A DNA stretch of 64,000 nucleotides from Lanius collurio (taxonomy: Eukaryota > Chordata > Aves > Passeriformes > Laniidae). Positions within the stretch are counted from its first letter, which is position 1; the number at the start of each line of letters is the position of its first letter. Positions 48,645 to 61,560 of this stretch are shown here, one piece after another. The stretch lies in NCBI GenBank assembly GCA_020086605.1, contig JACBWW010000016.1, positions 5,943,682 through 6,007,681 of the forward strand, written 5' to 3'. The notes beneath the pieces were generated by a model. That model did not search any database. It saw nothing but the letters and a program-made list of their open reading frames with translations, and was not told the origin of the DNA. Made by a program: the position numbers and the translations under genes.

Positions 48645-49890
48645 ATTTTAATATGAAGCTTTTCCAAAGAGAACTGCTTTGTGAGACTCTTCATAAACAA
48701 AGGGAGGAATTATTAGTCTGCTCCTAAGTCTTCAAAGTATTCTGTAGTGTTGGGCTCAGCAGTTGTTACAGACTTTTACAGATCAGCTAAACAAAGAATC
48801 CATTTCTGTCTTGTTGGCCTTCCCCAGCTATATTTGTTTACAGTCACAACACCTTCCTTTAGTTTGATTAAGGTAGATTTAGCTCACTCTGCACAGGTGT
48901 GCTGATACAGTGAATTTAAAAAAGGTGTGAAGTAAAGCCTCGGTTTGTCTGGTTGCAGCCATTGCAGTTTGTCAATTGGTGTCTTGACCATCTTGAGTTT
49001 AGTCCCCTCTTTAAGCAGGGATTTAGGTCTCAGTTAACCAGTTTTCCTGTCAGCTATTAAAGATAGTCATTCCCCACCAAAACTCATTGTTACCATCTTC
49101 ATCATGAAAGCACTCCCAAAACTTGTTTTTCAACCACTACTGCCTGTAAGAGCACTATTGGTATTTGAACCAATTTGCTTTCCTTTGTAAGGATTTTTTG
49201 CATTTCATTTTGATTTCTGACCTTTTTCAGAGATGGTAGTTTATGTTGAGATTATGATTCTGATAGATGGTGACATTTTCTAGGTTGGTGGGGTCACTGA
49301 AGGGACATTTTCTTGAAACAAATATTATTTTTTTTTCTGTTATTGGCTCCACAATACCCTCTTCAGATCGCATTAGAGGCAGTTGTTTCCAAGCATGAGG
49401 AAACATTATGCAACTATCAAAATCATTCCACTTTGAGACAAATTAACATTATAGCTTTCCAGTGACAAGTTTCTAAAGATGATCACTTGAACAGAACTGA
49501 ATCCAGTAATTTATTCAGGCCTATCCTATGAAGACCATTTCACCCTTCTTTGCTTTCACAAATGATTCAATAGAGACAGCATGGACAGCTCCATGCAATG
49601 GGCCATCAGCATGTTAGTACCGTTGTTCTGAATCATGGGTGCAAAGTTTTCAGTACATTAAAATGAGCACAAAGCCTCTTCAGGACTGCAGACTTCTGTA
49701 ACCTTGGAAACTGTGATGTATGTTCATTTGAGAGACAATCAATTTATTACATCAGTGTCAAATTGTTTTGAAGAGAAAGTGAATTGCTCTGTTTCATTTG
49801 TTAAAATGTTTGTATGACTCATCTGCTGTTGTTATCACTCAAACTATTATTAATAGTAGTAGTACATTTAATGAACACTTCCTTTTTTTT
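48645..49890. other. Anonymous DNA upstream of the exon candidate
   Basis: This is AT-rich unique sequence with no recognised element. Its last 40 bases form the branch-point and pyrimidine-tract region of the exon candidate that follows (TTAATGAACAC, then a T run and GTAG). Confidence 0.5.
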
Positions 49891-49894
49891 GTAG

Positions 49895-49985
49895 CACTTG
49901 AGAGCTACATTGAAGAGTGAAGCACAAAGTCTTGGATTCTATTTAGTCTTGGGAGAGATTGTGCTGGAAGGCCCAACAGAGACAG
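49895..49985 (+). CDS. Candidate internal exon, 91 nt, gene unknown
   Basis: The segment is framed by a strong acceptor (CTTCCTTTTTTTTGTAG ending at 49894, with a possible branch point TTAATGAAC upstream) and a good donor, CAG|GTAAAG, at 49985/49986. Exactly one frame is open throughout, giving 30 codons plus one base (beginning HLRATLKSEAQSLG and ending GEIVLEGPTET). Both other frames stop early. The length is typical of a vertebrate internal exon. I do not recognise the peptide, so this may be a coding exon of a large gene, a non-coding RNA exon or a chance arrangement. It is the best-framed exon candidate in the window. Confidence 0.4.
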
Positions 49986-49989
49986 GTAA

Positions 49990-52900
49990 AGTTGTTACTT
50001 GCTAAATATGTACTTTTTTGAAGGCTTTGGAAGGGGCTTAATTTATAGTCAGTGCTTGGAACAATTAAAACAGTTTTGAGAAGGCTCTAACAAGTGACTA
50101 AATGTAAGGGTATATTGGGAATTTATTTTCTTTTTTTGTTTTAAAATATAAGTATTAATATTGGACGCCCTTGACTATTCTAGAGAGCATGCTTGCAACT
50201 TTAAATACGGACATTGTTTAACATTTGTTTAAAATGGGACTATGTGAAGAAACATGGATCTTTTTGAGGCGTGTACTCATCTTTAAGTGTTACTGATAGT
50301 TACGTATATTCAGCAAGACATGATTATTCCATGATAAAAACCCCCAAACATTTGGCACCTTTCTTTCTGATTTAAAACAAGAGTAAAATATGTCTAGAGC
50401 ATTCCAAAGCTGTAATACATCGTGTGTATCAGAGACAGAATGTCATCACAGTGCTCGTTAGCACATGTGGGGCCACGCTCCTCTAAAATCCCAACACTGG
50501 GGTCTCACTGTGCTGTGTGGCTTAACCTCTATTTCACAGCTACATATGGCTGCTGGCAAGAGACCCAGCTTTGCAGGGAACAGTAAAAGCAGCTATGTGG
50601 GAAGGCTGGGGTCTTTTTAAATATACTAAGGGTTATTTTATAGCGGTTTTGCAAAGCAAGTGTGAATGCGATGAATGCTAGGAGGATACAGTTGTCACTA
50701 GATGTACCTTTGCAATGGCACAGTGGGCTTTGCTGTTGGCTCCCTTAGCACCATGTTTCAAAAGGGGTGTTTTGTGTTGTCTCCAGCAGAGTTGCAGTAA
50801 GTGTGTATACAAATGCTTTTGACAAATAACTCATGTTTAATTCCTCTGGCACTTTTATTACAAAGTGTCCCTGACACTATCAGTAAACTTTTTTCAGCTT
50901 CTTTGGGGTATGTCAGTTCTTCCACATAACAGCTTTAGTTTGATCCTTTTTTCACACTGGACTGAAAATAAAGTATTTTGAATATTTTCTTGCAATAGAA
51001 TTGTGTCAGAACAGATGCTCTCGATTTAGAAGCCTCAATTTTTCTTCAAAAAGTTTCAAAAGATTTTTAAAACTTTTGGACTGAAAAACATTGTAGGAAA
51101 ACAAAATGTTTCCATTATAGTTTTGGTTTCAATGAAAGGCCAGAGAACCATCTTCTATGAATTCTGCAAACCACTGAAAAGCTTTACCTGGAACAAGAGT
51201 TTACTTCTCAGAAATAATTAAATCTTTTCGATGCAAATAGAAGTTCCTCCACTAAAGATAATACCAAAATTCATATGGAAAAGGGAAAAAAATCCCAGTC
51301 TCAACAAATAAGAGTCAAATTAAAATAATTTTTCACAAAGTGAGAAGAAGGGGCTTAGTGGTGGGCTGTTTTATTTTTATAGTTCAATGTTACATCAAGT
51401 ACGGTTATCAATACCTAGGTGAGCATCTTGTGCCTCCAAGTTTGTGAATATTAAACAGGTTTTAGCACTGGGAGTAATATGTGACTGTATAAGATTGGGA
51501 GGGCTGCTTCTGTAGCCAAAGGGAGCTATTCTTTTTGGACTCACATCTTTCAATAACTGTACTATTAATTCCTACTGCGTGTCATGGTAAATAAATTCTT
51601 TAAAGTCCATGTGCTGTGTAGAAGAGACAGCAGGAGATATATTTGAAATCTGCCTTTCCATTTTAGTGTCATATACAATCACTGAAAAAGGCAACACACA
51701 TGAACAACTTAAGTACTTAATGGTTTCCCCCTAAAATTGTAGCTTGATGTTAACATGTCCCGAAATATCTTTAATTTTTCATTATACCTGTAATTATGCA
51801 AATGTTTAGAATACTATTGCTGTGTATAAATATTCACCTTTGTGTAGGAAGGTATCAAGGTGTGTAGAGGTCAGATTCTGTGCAGCAGTGTACCACAGCA
51901 CAGAAAAACAACAGCATAGCTCGATGTGTTTTTAACTGGAGATGGGCAGAGAGAGCTGCCTGGCACTGAAAGGACAGATGGTGTGGCAGCATTTGACATC
52001 CTGTGTGTAATTGATTTTGAATGCTTGACAGGTTTTTATAGTGGAGCAGGGGCACTTAGACCAGCAGGTAACTGTTGGGAATAGATTGAGTGGTGGTGAG
52101 CCCATTTTCATATTACTCTTACTTGAGAGTCCTTTAGACACACTTGACATCAAAGATATGTTCTCTTTTAAGTTCAAGTACTTGTCAACTGTTACACCCC
52201 TTTTCATCAAATTCCAGAAAAGCAGAACAACCTAAAACACCTGCATGTTATTTAATTAAGTGATCATTGTTAAAGATGAAATTTCAAGTACAGTTTATAT
52301 ATTGAGTAGGAGTAGGAAATAAAGTATTGGCTGGGCAACCAGCCTTTAGTTTTTATGTCCAAGTTATTTTTGTTGATAAACCCTGAGCAGAGGATCACTT
52401 GTGAAATTGATGTCAGAATTAGATCGACCAGCCTGATAATTACAACCAGGGAAAAGACAAGCTGTTTCTGCCTGTTTGAAGTGATGACATTTTTATTTTT
52501 TAATATGTGTTATGTGGGCTGATCAAAATAATGCAACAATTCTTAGACAGCTATTGGGTTTGTTTTCCTTTTGCATTGCATGGCTGAAAATTGTTGATTT
52601 AAAGAAAAAAAATCACATCTCTAAATAGATTTGATTTTAAACTGGGGTTCACCACTAGTCCAAAATTTTAGAAAAGGATTAATGGAACTGGGTGCCTTCA
52701 TTCTGGGTTTCTGAATTTACTACCTGGTAAAACAATTTGCATTACAAATAGTGAAACATGTAGTATTTGAAAATCAGGCTGCCTGGAGTCAAGCATGCAG
52801 ATACTGATGACTCAAAAAATGACTACTTGCTGTAAAAATCTAGGTCATACATTTCTAGACTTTTGGTCTTCAAACTGATGACAAAGTATTTTGTTCTTCA

Positions 52901-54930
52901 AGGATGTTTTTTTAACTCTGTCATAATTTGCTGCTAAATGTTTGGTGTATCCAATCCATTAATGTTGAATCTGGGTGGATATTTGTATTTGGGACAATAA
53001 AATATCTCACATAATAGATGGTAACTATCCAAAACAACTGCTATGTTAAATTTAATAGATTGTGCCAAGCAATGTTCATAATATTTTATTAATGACTGTG
53101 AATTATATCTGGAAAATTTTACAGTAGTTGGACTGACCATTCATCCAAAAGATATAGGCACTTAATTGTGTCTAAGCAGCTGTCAATTTTGTATGCCCTT
53201 AAGATGGCAATTTTGTATGCCCTTTCTCACTTGGCTGATCTCATCATGTTTGGAGCCCTGAAATGTTCAGACTTAGACCAGACAGAAAAATTTTGCTTGT
53301 GACAGAATTGTAATGGCTTAATATTGTGTATGTCTAAATTTAATATATCTCTGAAAAAAATATTAAGAGCTAGAGAAAAGGACAAAGACAGTTGAAGCAA
53401 ACTGTCATAAAAGTCTATTTTGCAGTGGTTTGTATACTTGCAAAGTAATTTGTTCAGTAATTAAATGAGGTATTTTGATAATAGACATGAAGTATTTCCA
53501 AACTGAAAGGACTAGCATTGCTGTGCTTTTTAAATTAATTTCACCAGAGATTATATATATGAAACAAACCATGAAAGGATAGCCCCCCCCTGGAGACCAC
53601 AATTTTCAAAGAAATAGGGTGTTAATGGCATTGGTATTTTAGTTTACTAAGTGAAACAGATATTTTAAAGTCTGGCTACCAGATCTTTTTGGTTTTACAA
53701 ACTGTCCTTCATTTGCTGTTGTAAAGATGTGAGTTGTTTTATGTCAGAGTAAAGCTACAATGTCTTCTCTTAGTGTTGTTTGCAATTATTGGAGCAGAGG
53801 AAGTAAGAAAACTTAAGAGACAAAAGCTTACACTAGATTCTTGGGGATCCTGCAGCAATAATTTTTCATAGCAAAGATGGAAACTGTTGTGGCTCAGCTA
53901 ATAATTGTAGCAAATATTACAAATAGCTTGAGCAATTATACATTTTAACCTGTTTGTTAGTTTAGAGCTAATAAACAGCCACTTAATATTGCAATTAATC
54001 TCATCAACTCTACTGGTATCATCATCTTCCTAAGATTATTTGCATGTAGAGGCTTCTTGAGTAATTGAAGAGAGATATTTCATTGTCATTAAGTATTTAT
54101 TAAAAATGTCTGACAGAAAATTGGTTTAACATGTCTTTGTTACCAGAATAATAAAAATTATTTTTTTAAAACACACTTTTCCCCCCATTATTTAGAAATT
54201 AATTTCTTGGCGACTAGTGTTTCCTAAAAGAAATTCTGACATCTCAGGTAAAACATTGCTATAAAATCCCAACATCTGAATGACTTGAAGGACGTTTATT
54301 AAAGAAAAGACATATTTGAGATACCCACTAATCTCCTTCTGGTTTAATAATTCCATTTGCACACACAAGAAAGCAGTTGTAGATAGCCTTGTGATTCTCA
54401 ATGAGAAAGGTGTTGCTCTGGTTACATCTTGGAGACAGTCCATAGAAAATTAGAAATAATCCACAGAAAATTAGCTTAGATTGCCCCAAAATAGCATAAA
54501 ATAGTATTTGTGACTTAAAAAGAATCACTAACAAGAGTAAAGAATGCATTTCAAACATACACATTACAGTAAATGCACATAAAATGCAAAAGCACTTGAA
54601 GTGTGTGATGTTGGCCTCAGTGTTAGTTATATTATGCTCTATTAAAATATACAGGTTGCAGGAAGTACTTTTTTCTTTTTTTTCATTTTTAAAGCAGGAT
54701 TTTATATGTATTTTCTTCTGTGAGGTTTTTTCTTTTACTGTTTTTTTTTCTTTTTTCCTTAAAGTAAGGGAACTCTTAATCATTAACCACTAAATGAAGA
54801 CCCACTGGCCCTCTGCAGTTAAAAACTGGGGAAATCCTGTGAATGGACATCCTGTTTCTTGCATTAAAAGAGTGGTAATTTAAATTATGAATGAGGGCCA
54901 GTTTCCACTGAACTCTATCTAAGCAGAATT
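49990..54930. other. Anonymous DNA, likely intron or intergenic
   Basis: This is AT-rich unique sequence following the exon candidate. It contains a 24-bp-period duplication at 53184-53224 and a run of eight C at 53583-53590. The minus-strand frames at 51855-52210 and 54328-54783 (151 codons, Lys- and Phe-rich at its ends) have no recognised domain and lie in A- or T-biased DNA. Confidence 0.5.
53184..53224 (+). repeat. Short tandem duplication, 24-bp period
   Basis: A 17-bp segment beginning CAATTTTGTATGCC occurs at 53184-53200 and again at 53208-53224, identical, separated by seven bases. Confidence 0.85.
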
Positions 54931-55021
54931 TAGCATACCTGTCATAGTCCATTTCATTTTCAGGAGCATTATACATAGGCCACCTCCCAAAAGATAATCT
55001 TGGGAAACCAATTTGTATCAA
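54776..55021 (-). other. Open, protein-like minus-strand stretch, status unclear
   Basis: The minus strand is open for 81 codons and reads like ordinary protein in its first part (RLSFGRWPMYNAPENEM). An internal CAG|GTATGC donor after base 54939 and a weak AAG acceptor before 54998 could frame a 60-nt exon. No known protein is recognised. The short length makes a chance frame likely. Confidence 0.15.
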
Positions 55022-55024
55022 TAT

Positions 55025-57335
55025 TTGAGTTATATATTCAAAACTTCTGTCCTGACCACTCTACGAACTGATTTAAATATTCTGGGTTTTACCAATGTTG
55101 CACCAGTGTGTTTTGCATAGTAAAAATAAAGATTGTCTAAATTCATGGCTACAAAATTTCTCAGAAGCAAAATGTAGTGTGCTATATCCTTCCTGAGGTA
55201 TTATTTGTTATCACTAAACAAAAAACATGAGTTTTGTAGAGCACTTCCAAGTAACCTCAGTTTCTGTGCTGCAAGATTGTGCTTGTTCCTGGGTACAGCA
55301 GAAATAATGGATAAGATCTTCCATTCTTTCCCCAGAATCTTTTCAGTAATTAGAAGCTAGGCTTTTTCTTCTTCCTTTTCACCTCTTCTACATTAGTGCC
55401 AGGGGAGGAAAAACCTGGTGTTAAGTGTTCTATCCCAGATGTCAGGATAAACATATATTCCGAACACAGGCCAGTAGCATCTGTTAATTTTGCTCTTTAT
55501 TACCTTGCACAGGATATTTAATATTTTTTAGTGTACAAAAGACAGGCAGTTCTTAGCCCTACACAGGCTTTAGTATTCATACAGTTTGCATGTAAATAAT
55601 ATTTTTAGCTACATCCATAAGTACAGTTATTTTTAATTTATGTAAATGTTCTTCTGTCTAACTCTTGATCTTAGTTGGATTCTTTTGTAATTGTTAAATG
55701 GAACTTATTGCAATTGTATCATTTATTATATCATGGCAATGATTTTTTTTTCCCCTCTGAAATCCATTAAATGTTCTCTATCAGAATGGTCTTGCACCAA
55801 TCAGGTTTCAAAATTATTTACTTTACATGATCACAACACAGTCATTACAGTTTGAGGAAATAGGAATTTCTGCCATGCCAGATGGTAATGGGTGCTGACG
55901 GCTGTTTCAGTGAAAGAGATAGGAAGAGATACATTTCTTTTCTTCCAGAAGAAATGCCTTCCCACTCAACTTTATTCCCACCTGCCAGCAAAGGCAGATT
56001 TTTCAAAAGTGGCTCCCTATCTTGCACCCAAAGAAATGGCCACATTTTAGCAAAAGTTTAATGTAATAGCAAGTTCACCTCTATTCTGTGTCTCAAGATT
56101 TCTAAAATCTCTCTGAATATTTGTGGGCAAAAGCTGTTAACAGCCTGGGAATTTTGCTGGTTTTGTCATGACCCAGGGAATTCCCATCTGGCTGGGTTGG
56201 GATTTCAGCTGTCTGGGGACGGCTCCCAGGAGGGACTGTCAGTGCTACTTGGGTGGCAGCAGCTCGGGCAGTGATTGGCACTGGGGGAATCCCAGCCTGT
56301 GCAAGCTCAGGGTCCAAGGCAGCTTTCACAGCTTGCCCCAGCACCTGCTGCTGCTGCCTGGAGTTAGGAAAACTCCCCCAGGGAGGAGGCAGAGCTTTGC
56401 ACATGCTGACTGAACAGAACCGAGGTGCTCCATGTCAACTTCAGGGCAATATTTTCCTATTCAGCCTTTAGTTTGCAGCATTGACAGTGAGATCTTTATT
56501 TATCCCAAGTGAATCATGGGCCTGTTTTTCACAATAGTGATGTTATTGGTGCTGGTTATTAGATTAAAGAACATCTGACCCTTCCTGGTTGTAGATTAAT
56601 TAATGTAACCTACTATTACAACAATATTTAACCTTGAACATTTGACTTATTAACATGAATAATTGTTCAACATAAACATCTGTAGGGGCTAATATATTTT
56701 TTTTTAACAATGAGCAGTACTGTTGTTGTGAGCAAGCTTCAAGTGTAGAGCAGCTGTAGGAGAGTTTCTATAATGTAGTTTTCATTCAGAGGGAACAAAT
56801 AGATTTGTGTTGCTTCCCAGAAAGAACTGCATAGGAAAGTGATGCCTATTCAGGTGATAAATTAGGTGCTATATACTATGACAAGTGCTCAAAAATCCAG
56901 ATGTATTTGGAAAAGTAGCTCTAATGATAAAATAGGACTTTGAAGACTTCAGTCAGTGCCTAAAACAATGTATGAGTTTGATGATTTTCTTTAGTGCCTA
57001 AATTTAGTCATGCTTCAGATTTTACCAAATATGCCAAAATCTCACAGTAAAGCAAAATCACATTAAAACAAAAACGTAAAACCCCAACCTGAAGAGGGGA
57101 CAAAGGGGATGACAGTAAGGAGCTCACGGGCAGTCTTATCCACAAGTCAAACACAGGGTTTAATATATATCCTCTTCACTGTAAGAGTGAGAGTGTAATA
57201 ATGCTTTAGATAGAGTAAAGCATTTGATCAGTGAGCAATAATACTTGGGTTTTTTTAATTTTATGATTATTCCGCTTATTCTTTTCTTATTAATTATACT
57301 TATTAATTGTTCATAAATATTTTATTCAAATAAAG
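55025..57335. other. Anonymous DNA with one GC-rich patch
   Basis: This is AT-rich except for 56130-56430, which is GC-rich and open on both strands (100 codons on minus, 81 on plus), as often happens in such composition. No repeat family was recognised. Confidence 0.5.
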
Positions 57336-57341
57336 TTGTTA

Positions 57342-57885
57342 GTGTAAGAAAGCTGGAATGTTAATGTGAATTTTCTTATCCTTGCACGTTCTGTCAGGGT
57401 TATTATTGCTGTTATGTGGGACAAATGAGCTGTTAGGATCATGCCTTCTGAACAATAATATCACTGCCTCAGTAATGGGTGTGGTTGCAGTGCTGGTGTC
57501 ACCGGGATGGATAATAGTGCTGCCTTTGAACACCTCAACTGGGGTTATTTTGTGCTGATCCTCCAAGGGACAAGCTAATTTTGGGTCCTGGTTACAGGCA
57601 TAGAATTCAAGGGTGTACTTAATTCATTGGGATGGGGAATTCATTCTGACTGGGTGGGAGACTGAATAGGTGTCTGTGGTTGACTCTGCACGTCTACCAC
57701 CAAGTAATTCAAGGGCCTGGAAATTTTTTGGAGCAGTTGTCTCTGCAGTGAGCTATTGAATGTGCTTTTTCTAATCACATGTGACCTTGCCATTGTTATC
57801 AAAACCGATGCCTGTATGCTCTTACTGTGGTTAAGCCTTGACTGACCCGACTTTGGATTTTGAAGTAGTTTGTTTAAGTCCAACT
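57342..57885 (-). pseudogene. Decayed coding-like block, product unknown
   Basis: Two adjoining minus-strand frames are open: about 80 codons ending at 57641 (containing NHSKSIQASVLITMARSH) and about 94 codons ending at 57339 (containing LEDQHKITPVEVFKGSTI). They lie in different frames with stops between them, while the plus strand has no comparable frame. Both read like normal protein without low-complexity bias. A once-continuous coding sequence broken by indels would look like this, for example a retrocopy, an old exon or an ERV gene remnant. No poly-A tail, splice sites or recognised domain could be found, so the origin is open. Confidence 0.3.
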
Positions 57886-57889
57886 TTCT

Positions 57890-58680
57890 GTATTGTTGAG
57901 AGTGGATGATTTTATTTTACCACTGAATACAAAAAGAGAGATGCAGATGGATTTTCAAAATTCTCACTGGTTTTGTGTGTTATTCTACTCAGCTGCAAAG
58001 GTGCTACATATTCTGTCTAGAACAGTCTGATAATATACAGTTCTATTTCTCATAGGAATTGAATTTTAATCAGGAAAGAAAAAATGCACTAGGGAATAAA
58101 AACTGCCAACATTTATTAGTCCTTGAATTAGGAAGTTATACAAGGCAGTAGTCTTACTACTCAGTGGGTGTATGGCAGTGTGGGTGGATCTCTGAACTTA
58201 CAAAGGAGCTTCTCTGGAGTCAGGTGTAGCATCAGAACAGCTTTATGAATGCAATCATTCCCACCCTTAATGGCAGCTCCTTAAAATTATGTAGGATTTC
58301 CTTCCCATGTCTTACAAGTGCTGTTTAAGAATTAATGAATTCTCTCTTAAAAGAAAAGAGGAGCCAAAGTGGTTGTAATAAATTCTTTTTGTGTAGAGGT
58401 TTAAATCAAATGATACTGTATGGTGATAAATTGCATTGTCCATCCATCAGAAATGGCTTATGTATATATTCCTTATCCATTACTAACAGATGGCCAACAA
58501 TTCAGAATTTCCTTTTAATGAATCCTTAGCCAGATCTCTCATACTGATGAAATTGCTATCAAAATTAGGACCTACTGTGTCTGAGTGTTTTCTTATTACA
58601 TTGAAATTTATCTACTTCTGACCCTAAAAACTGAACTGAATTCCATTGAATTCAGATAGCTGTTTGTCAGCCTCCTTTGA
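57890..58680. other. Anonymous DNA with a minus-strand poly-A signal
   Basis: This is AT-rich sequence. A minus-strand AATAAA lies at 58113-58118, about 570 bp beyond the stop of the minus-strand candidate exon at 58684-58934, and could be its poly-A signal if that exon is real. The hexamer alone is weak evidence, since it occurs often by chance in AT-rich DNA. Confidence 0.25.
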
Positions 58681-58683
58681 TAC

Positions 58684-58934
58684 CTAAATGCTGTGAATTA
58701 ATTTTTCTCTCTTAACTGTTGAAATTTGTGAGACCACAAATCTCTGAACTGAACGTGACTTCCAGTGGCCAATATTTAAAAAGAGACCAGCATGAATACC
58801 AGCTCTGTTTCTTTTCCTGTCAGGAGGAATTAGCACTGCTGCAGTTGGCATGATGACAGAGAATTCAGGAAAAAAGGTTGATTCTTCAGGAACACTTGCA
58901 GCTTTACACACATGATTCAATTCTTCAATTTCTC
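58684..58934 (-). CDS. Candidate 3'-terminal exon, product unknown
   Basis: A good minus-strand acceptor (GGACTGTCTTTCAG, preceded by TTAATTAG) is followed by two bases and 82 open codons, then a TAG stop at 58684. The peptide begins EIEELNHVCKAASVPEE and includes VIMPTAAVLIPPDRKRNRAG, and has a natural-looking composition. The arrangement suits a last coding exon with a 3' untranslated region running to the AATAAA at 58113-58118. The protein is not recognised. In the other two frames the stop comes within a few codons. If the upstream exon candidate at 63769-64000 were joined directly, the phase would not match this frame, so intermediate exons would be needed or the two are unrelated. Confidence 0.3.
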
Positions 58935-58939
58935 CTGAA

Positions 58940-61555
58940 AGACAGTCCCTAATTAATTAATTACCATGTATCTGGGGATACCTCCCAGTGTAGTCTCTAC
59001 AAGAACTCCATCCTATGGGAGTCCATTAAATACTTGCTCTAAAAAGGTCTTCAAAGGACTTGCAGATATAGAAAGGGATGCTTGACCCCCATTTAAACTG
59101 GATGGAAGGTCTTGGGATTTTATGTTATTTGTTTACAGCATCTACTGTGTTTGAAATAAGAGGCTCAGAGGAGTTTGAATGTGAGGAATTCTCCACTTAT
59201 TGGAGGCAACCTTCATGGGATGTGAGGAAAGAGCTTTTCAGCCACCATACCTTTGGGGTCATTTTTTTTCTCTGACTATAATAGGATAATTTTGCTTTTG
59301 CTGCCGTTTTGGCTAAATATTTCTCTGTTTGTTTATAAGCTCCTGATAGGTACTATACTATGTGGTCTCTCTTCCTCATTTGCTCTTGTTTTACCTTTGC
59401 AATCCTAATTTCCCTCTAATTTTGTTACATCTAATGTAGCTGACATCTTCTTTATTTTCCTGCTATTGATTTCCATGATATCTGGGCAGCTTAAACTCTT
59501 CCAGCTTGGTTGCAATAAAAATATGTTTCATGTAACCTAGGTTTCTCCCTACTGCTCCTATTTCCTGTCTGGTACCATTTCCATTATGTCAGGAAAGGTA
59601 AGTTAAAAAGAAAGGAGACTAAAATTAGTGACAAAAATGAGGATCACTGTGTTTGCTGTCAGTGTCTGCAGAGCTGTTCTGTAAAGCTTTGGTCAGAGGC
59701 AATGCTCTGGTCATACAGCACTGTTTGTGCTGAATTTTCCTCTGTAGAATAAGGTCCTGGTTTTTCTCACAACAAACTTTACAGTTGCATTAATTGTTGG
59801 AATAACCTTCCATTTCTGTGCATTCATTTCTCTCCCATCTTCAAGTCTACTAAAATTAATTTTTTCCATTATCCCCCTTTGTTATATCTTTCTTGGTTGT
59901 TAAAATGGTCAAGTCTTGCAGTTAAGGACTCTCTGTTGAGTGAGTCATGAAATCAGTGGTGTTATACCCCCAGTGACAGCTCTTTCTTCCCTCCAGAACC
60001 TGATATTCTAACCCTAGTAAAAGCTGCCGTGGGATAATAAATTTTCTTAGGGTTATTTTCCTAATCACTAAGCTTTAGGTGAAGTTTTCTCAGTACATGA
60101 TGAGCCTTAGACACCTGGAGACCTTTAAAGACTCCCAGCATTAAAGAAGATCTAGAATGAAATATTAGTAATATGTGTTATAAACCACTAATGAAAAGTT
60201 TTCTGAGATCTTCTACATTAAAATCAGTGTCAAGGGAAATTTGAAAAAATAGAGTGTGCTTTTAAAAAAAATGAAATTGCTTTGTTGTGAGAATTTCTAC
60301 TTTTAGGCATGTAATAAAAGCAGGATAGTGTTGTGTGAAAAATGTAAAAATATGGAGATTTTTCATGTTTGGGTCATGGTATTATTTCATAACAAATTAT
60401 TATAAGCCTTCAAAATTAATATCCTATTCAGCCATTGAAGGCAAATTAAATGCAAATGAAACTCCTCAAATGAACACATAATGCTTACTACACTGAGGTT
60501 TCAAAACACATTTGTGATGCTGAGTAGAAAAAAATCAAACTTATATTGAATGTACTCTGCAAATGCAAATGTCATCATCTATTTCTTTTTATGCTTTTCT
60601 GGTTTGTGCTTTTTGTTTTGCAAATATGGTAATTGTAATGCAGTTGTATTAAAATTGGAAGAAGTCATTGAAATTCACCCAGCAAACACACTCTTCTTCC
60701 AAAGTTATTTGGCTCAAAAGTGTAAAATGGATTTTGAATTTTATGTCAGCAGTTTTAAAGCTTATCATGTTACATTCATATATTCTACTATGTCACGAAT
60801 GAGATCAGAAATATTGAGGTGTTAGTATGAAACTACAAAAAAACCCCCAAAAGGCATGTTTTAATCTCCAATTTATTTATTTTTTTAAATGAAAGGCCAT
60901 CTGATGACATTTCTTTTGGCAAGACAAATATTTTAATTCATATACTGAGGCCTTTACTTAAACTTTGAATGGTGTACCTTCCTTCTAGTGTTTTAATTTC
61001 AAGAGTTACCTTAACATATCAATTTCTCTGTACACGTTCTGTGGGAAATAATTTTTAAGGCTAAAAAAGCTCTTTTGTGCCTCCATGCATTTTATACTTC
61101 TGTTTACTCATACCCAGTGACAGTGCTGGGGAGAGCTCTCTCATGTTTGCTGCTCCACCACTGACCACAGTGCTCTGTGGTACAAATCCAGGGAGTTGAT
61201 GAATCTTTCTCCAGTACATTTTCAAGTTTTCTGCACTGACTTTTTTCTTAGATATCACTGTAGACTTCTTCCAGCACTGCTAATTCTCTCAGGTACTGGG
61301 TGCCTTCATCTGCAGTGGTCTGCTTTCCTGGGGACTTCACAAGATCTTCCTTAAATGAATGTCTTGCCTTGCACAGCACAGCCATCGGTGCCAGGGGAAG
61401 CACAGAGCCATTGGTTGTGTTAGCATGGTCCCAAACTTGGCAAATAGGGACATAAAGAGCTCAGCTGCTGAACTCTGCACAGGAGCTGGCTACCCAATAA
61501 CTGCTGTAACTACAGCATGGCTAATGGAAAACTGCCATGGGCTCACCCCACAAAA
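58940..61555. other. Anonymous DNA, likely intron or intergenic
   Basis: This is AT-rich unique sequence with short A and T runs. Plus-strand frames at 59078-59275 and 60550-60825 lack exon features. Sequence from about 61260 becomes GC-richer as the LTR is approached. Confidence 0.5.
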
Positions 61556-61560
61556 AGGAC

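Noticed and set aside
54328..54783. 151-codon minus-strand frame as a gene
   Set aside because: Its first part is a Lys-rich product of A/T runs, the rest is Phe/Leu/Cys-rich, and there are no splice signals.
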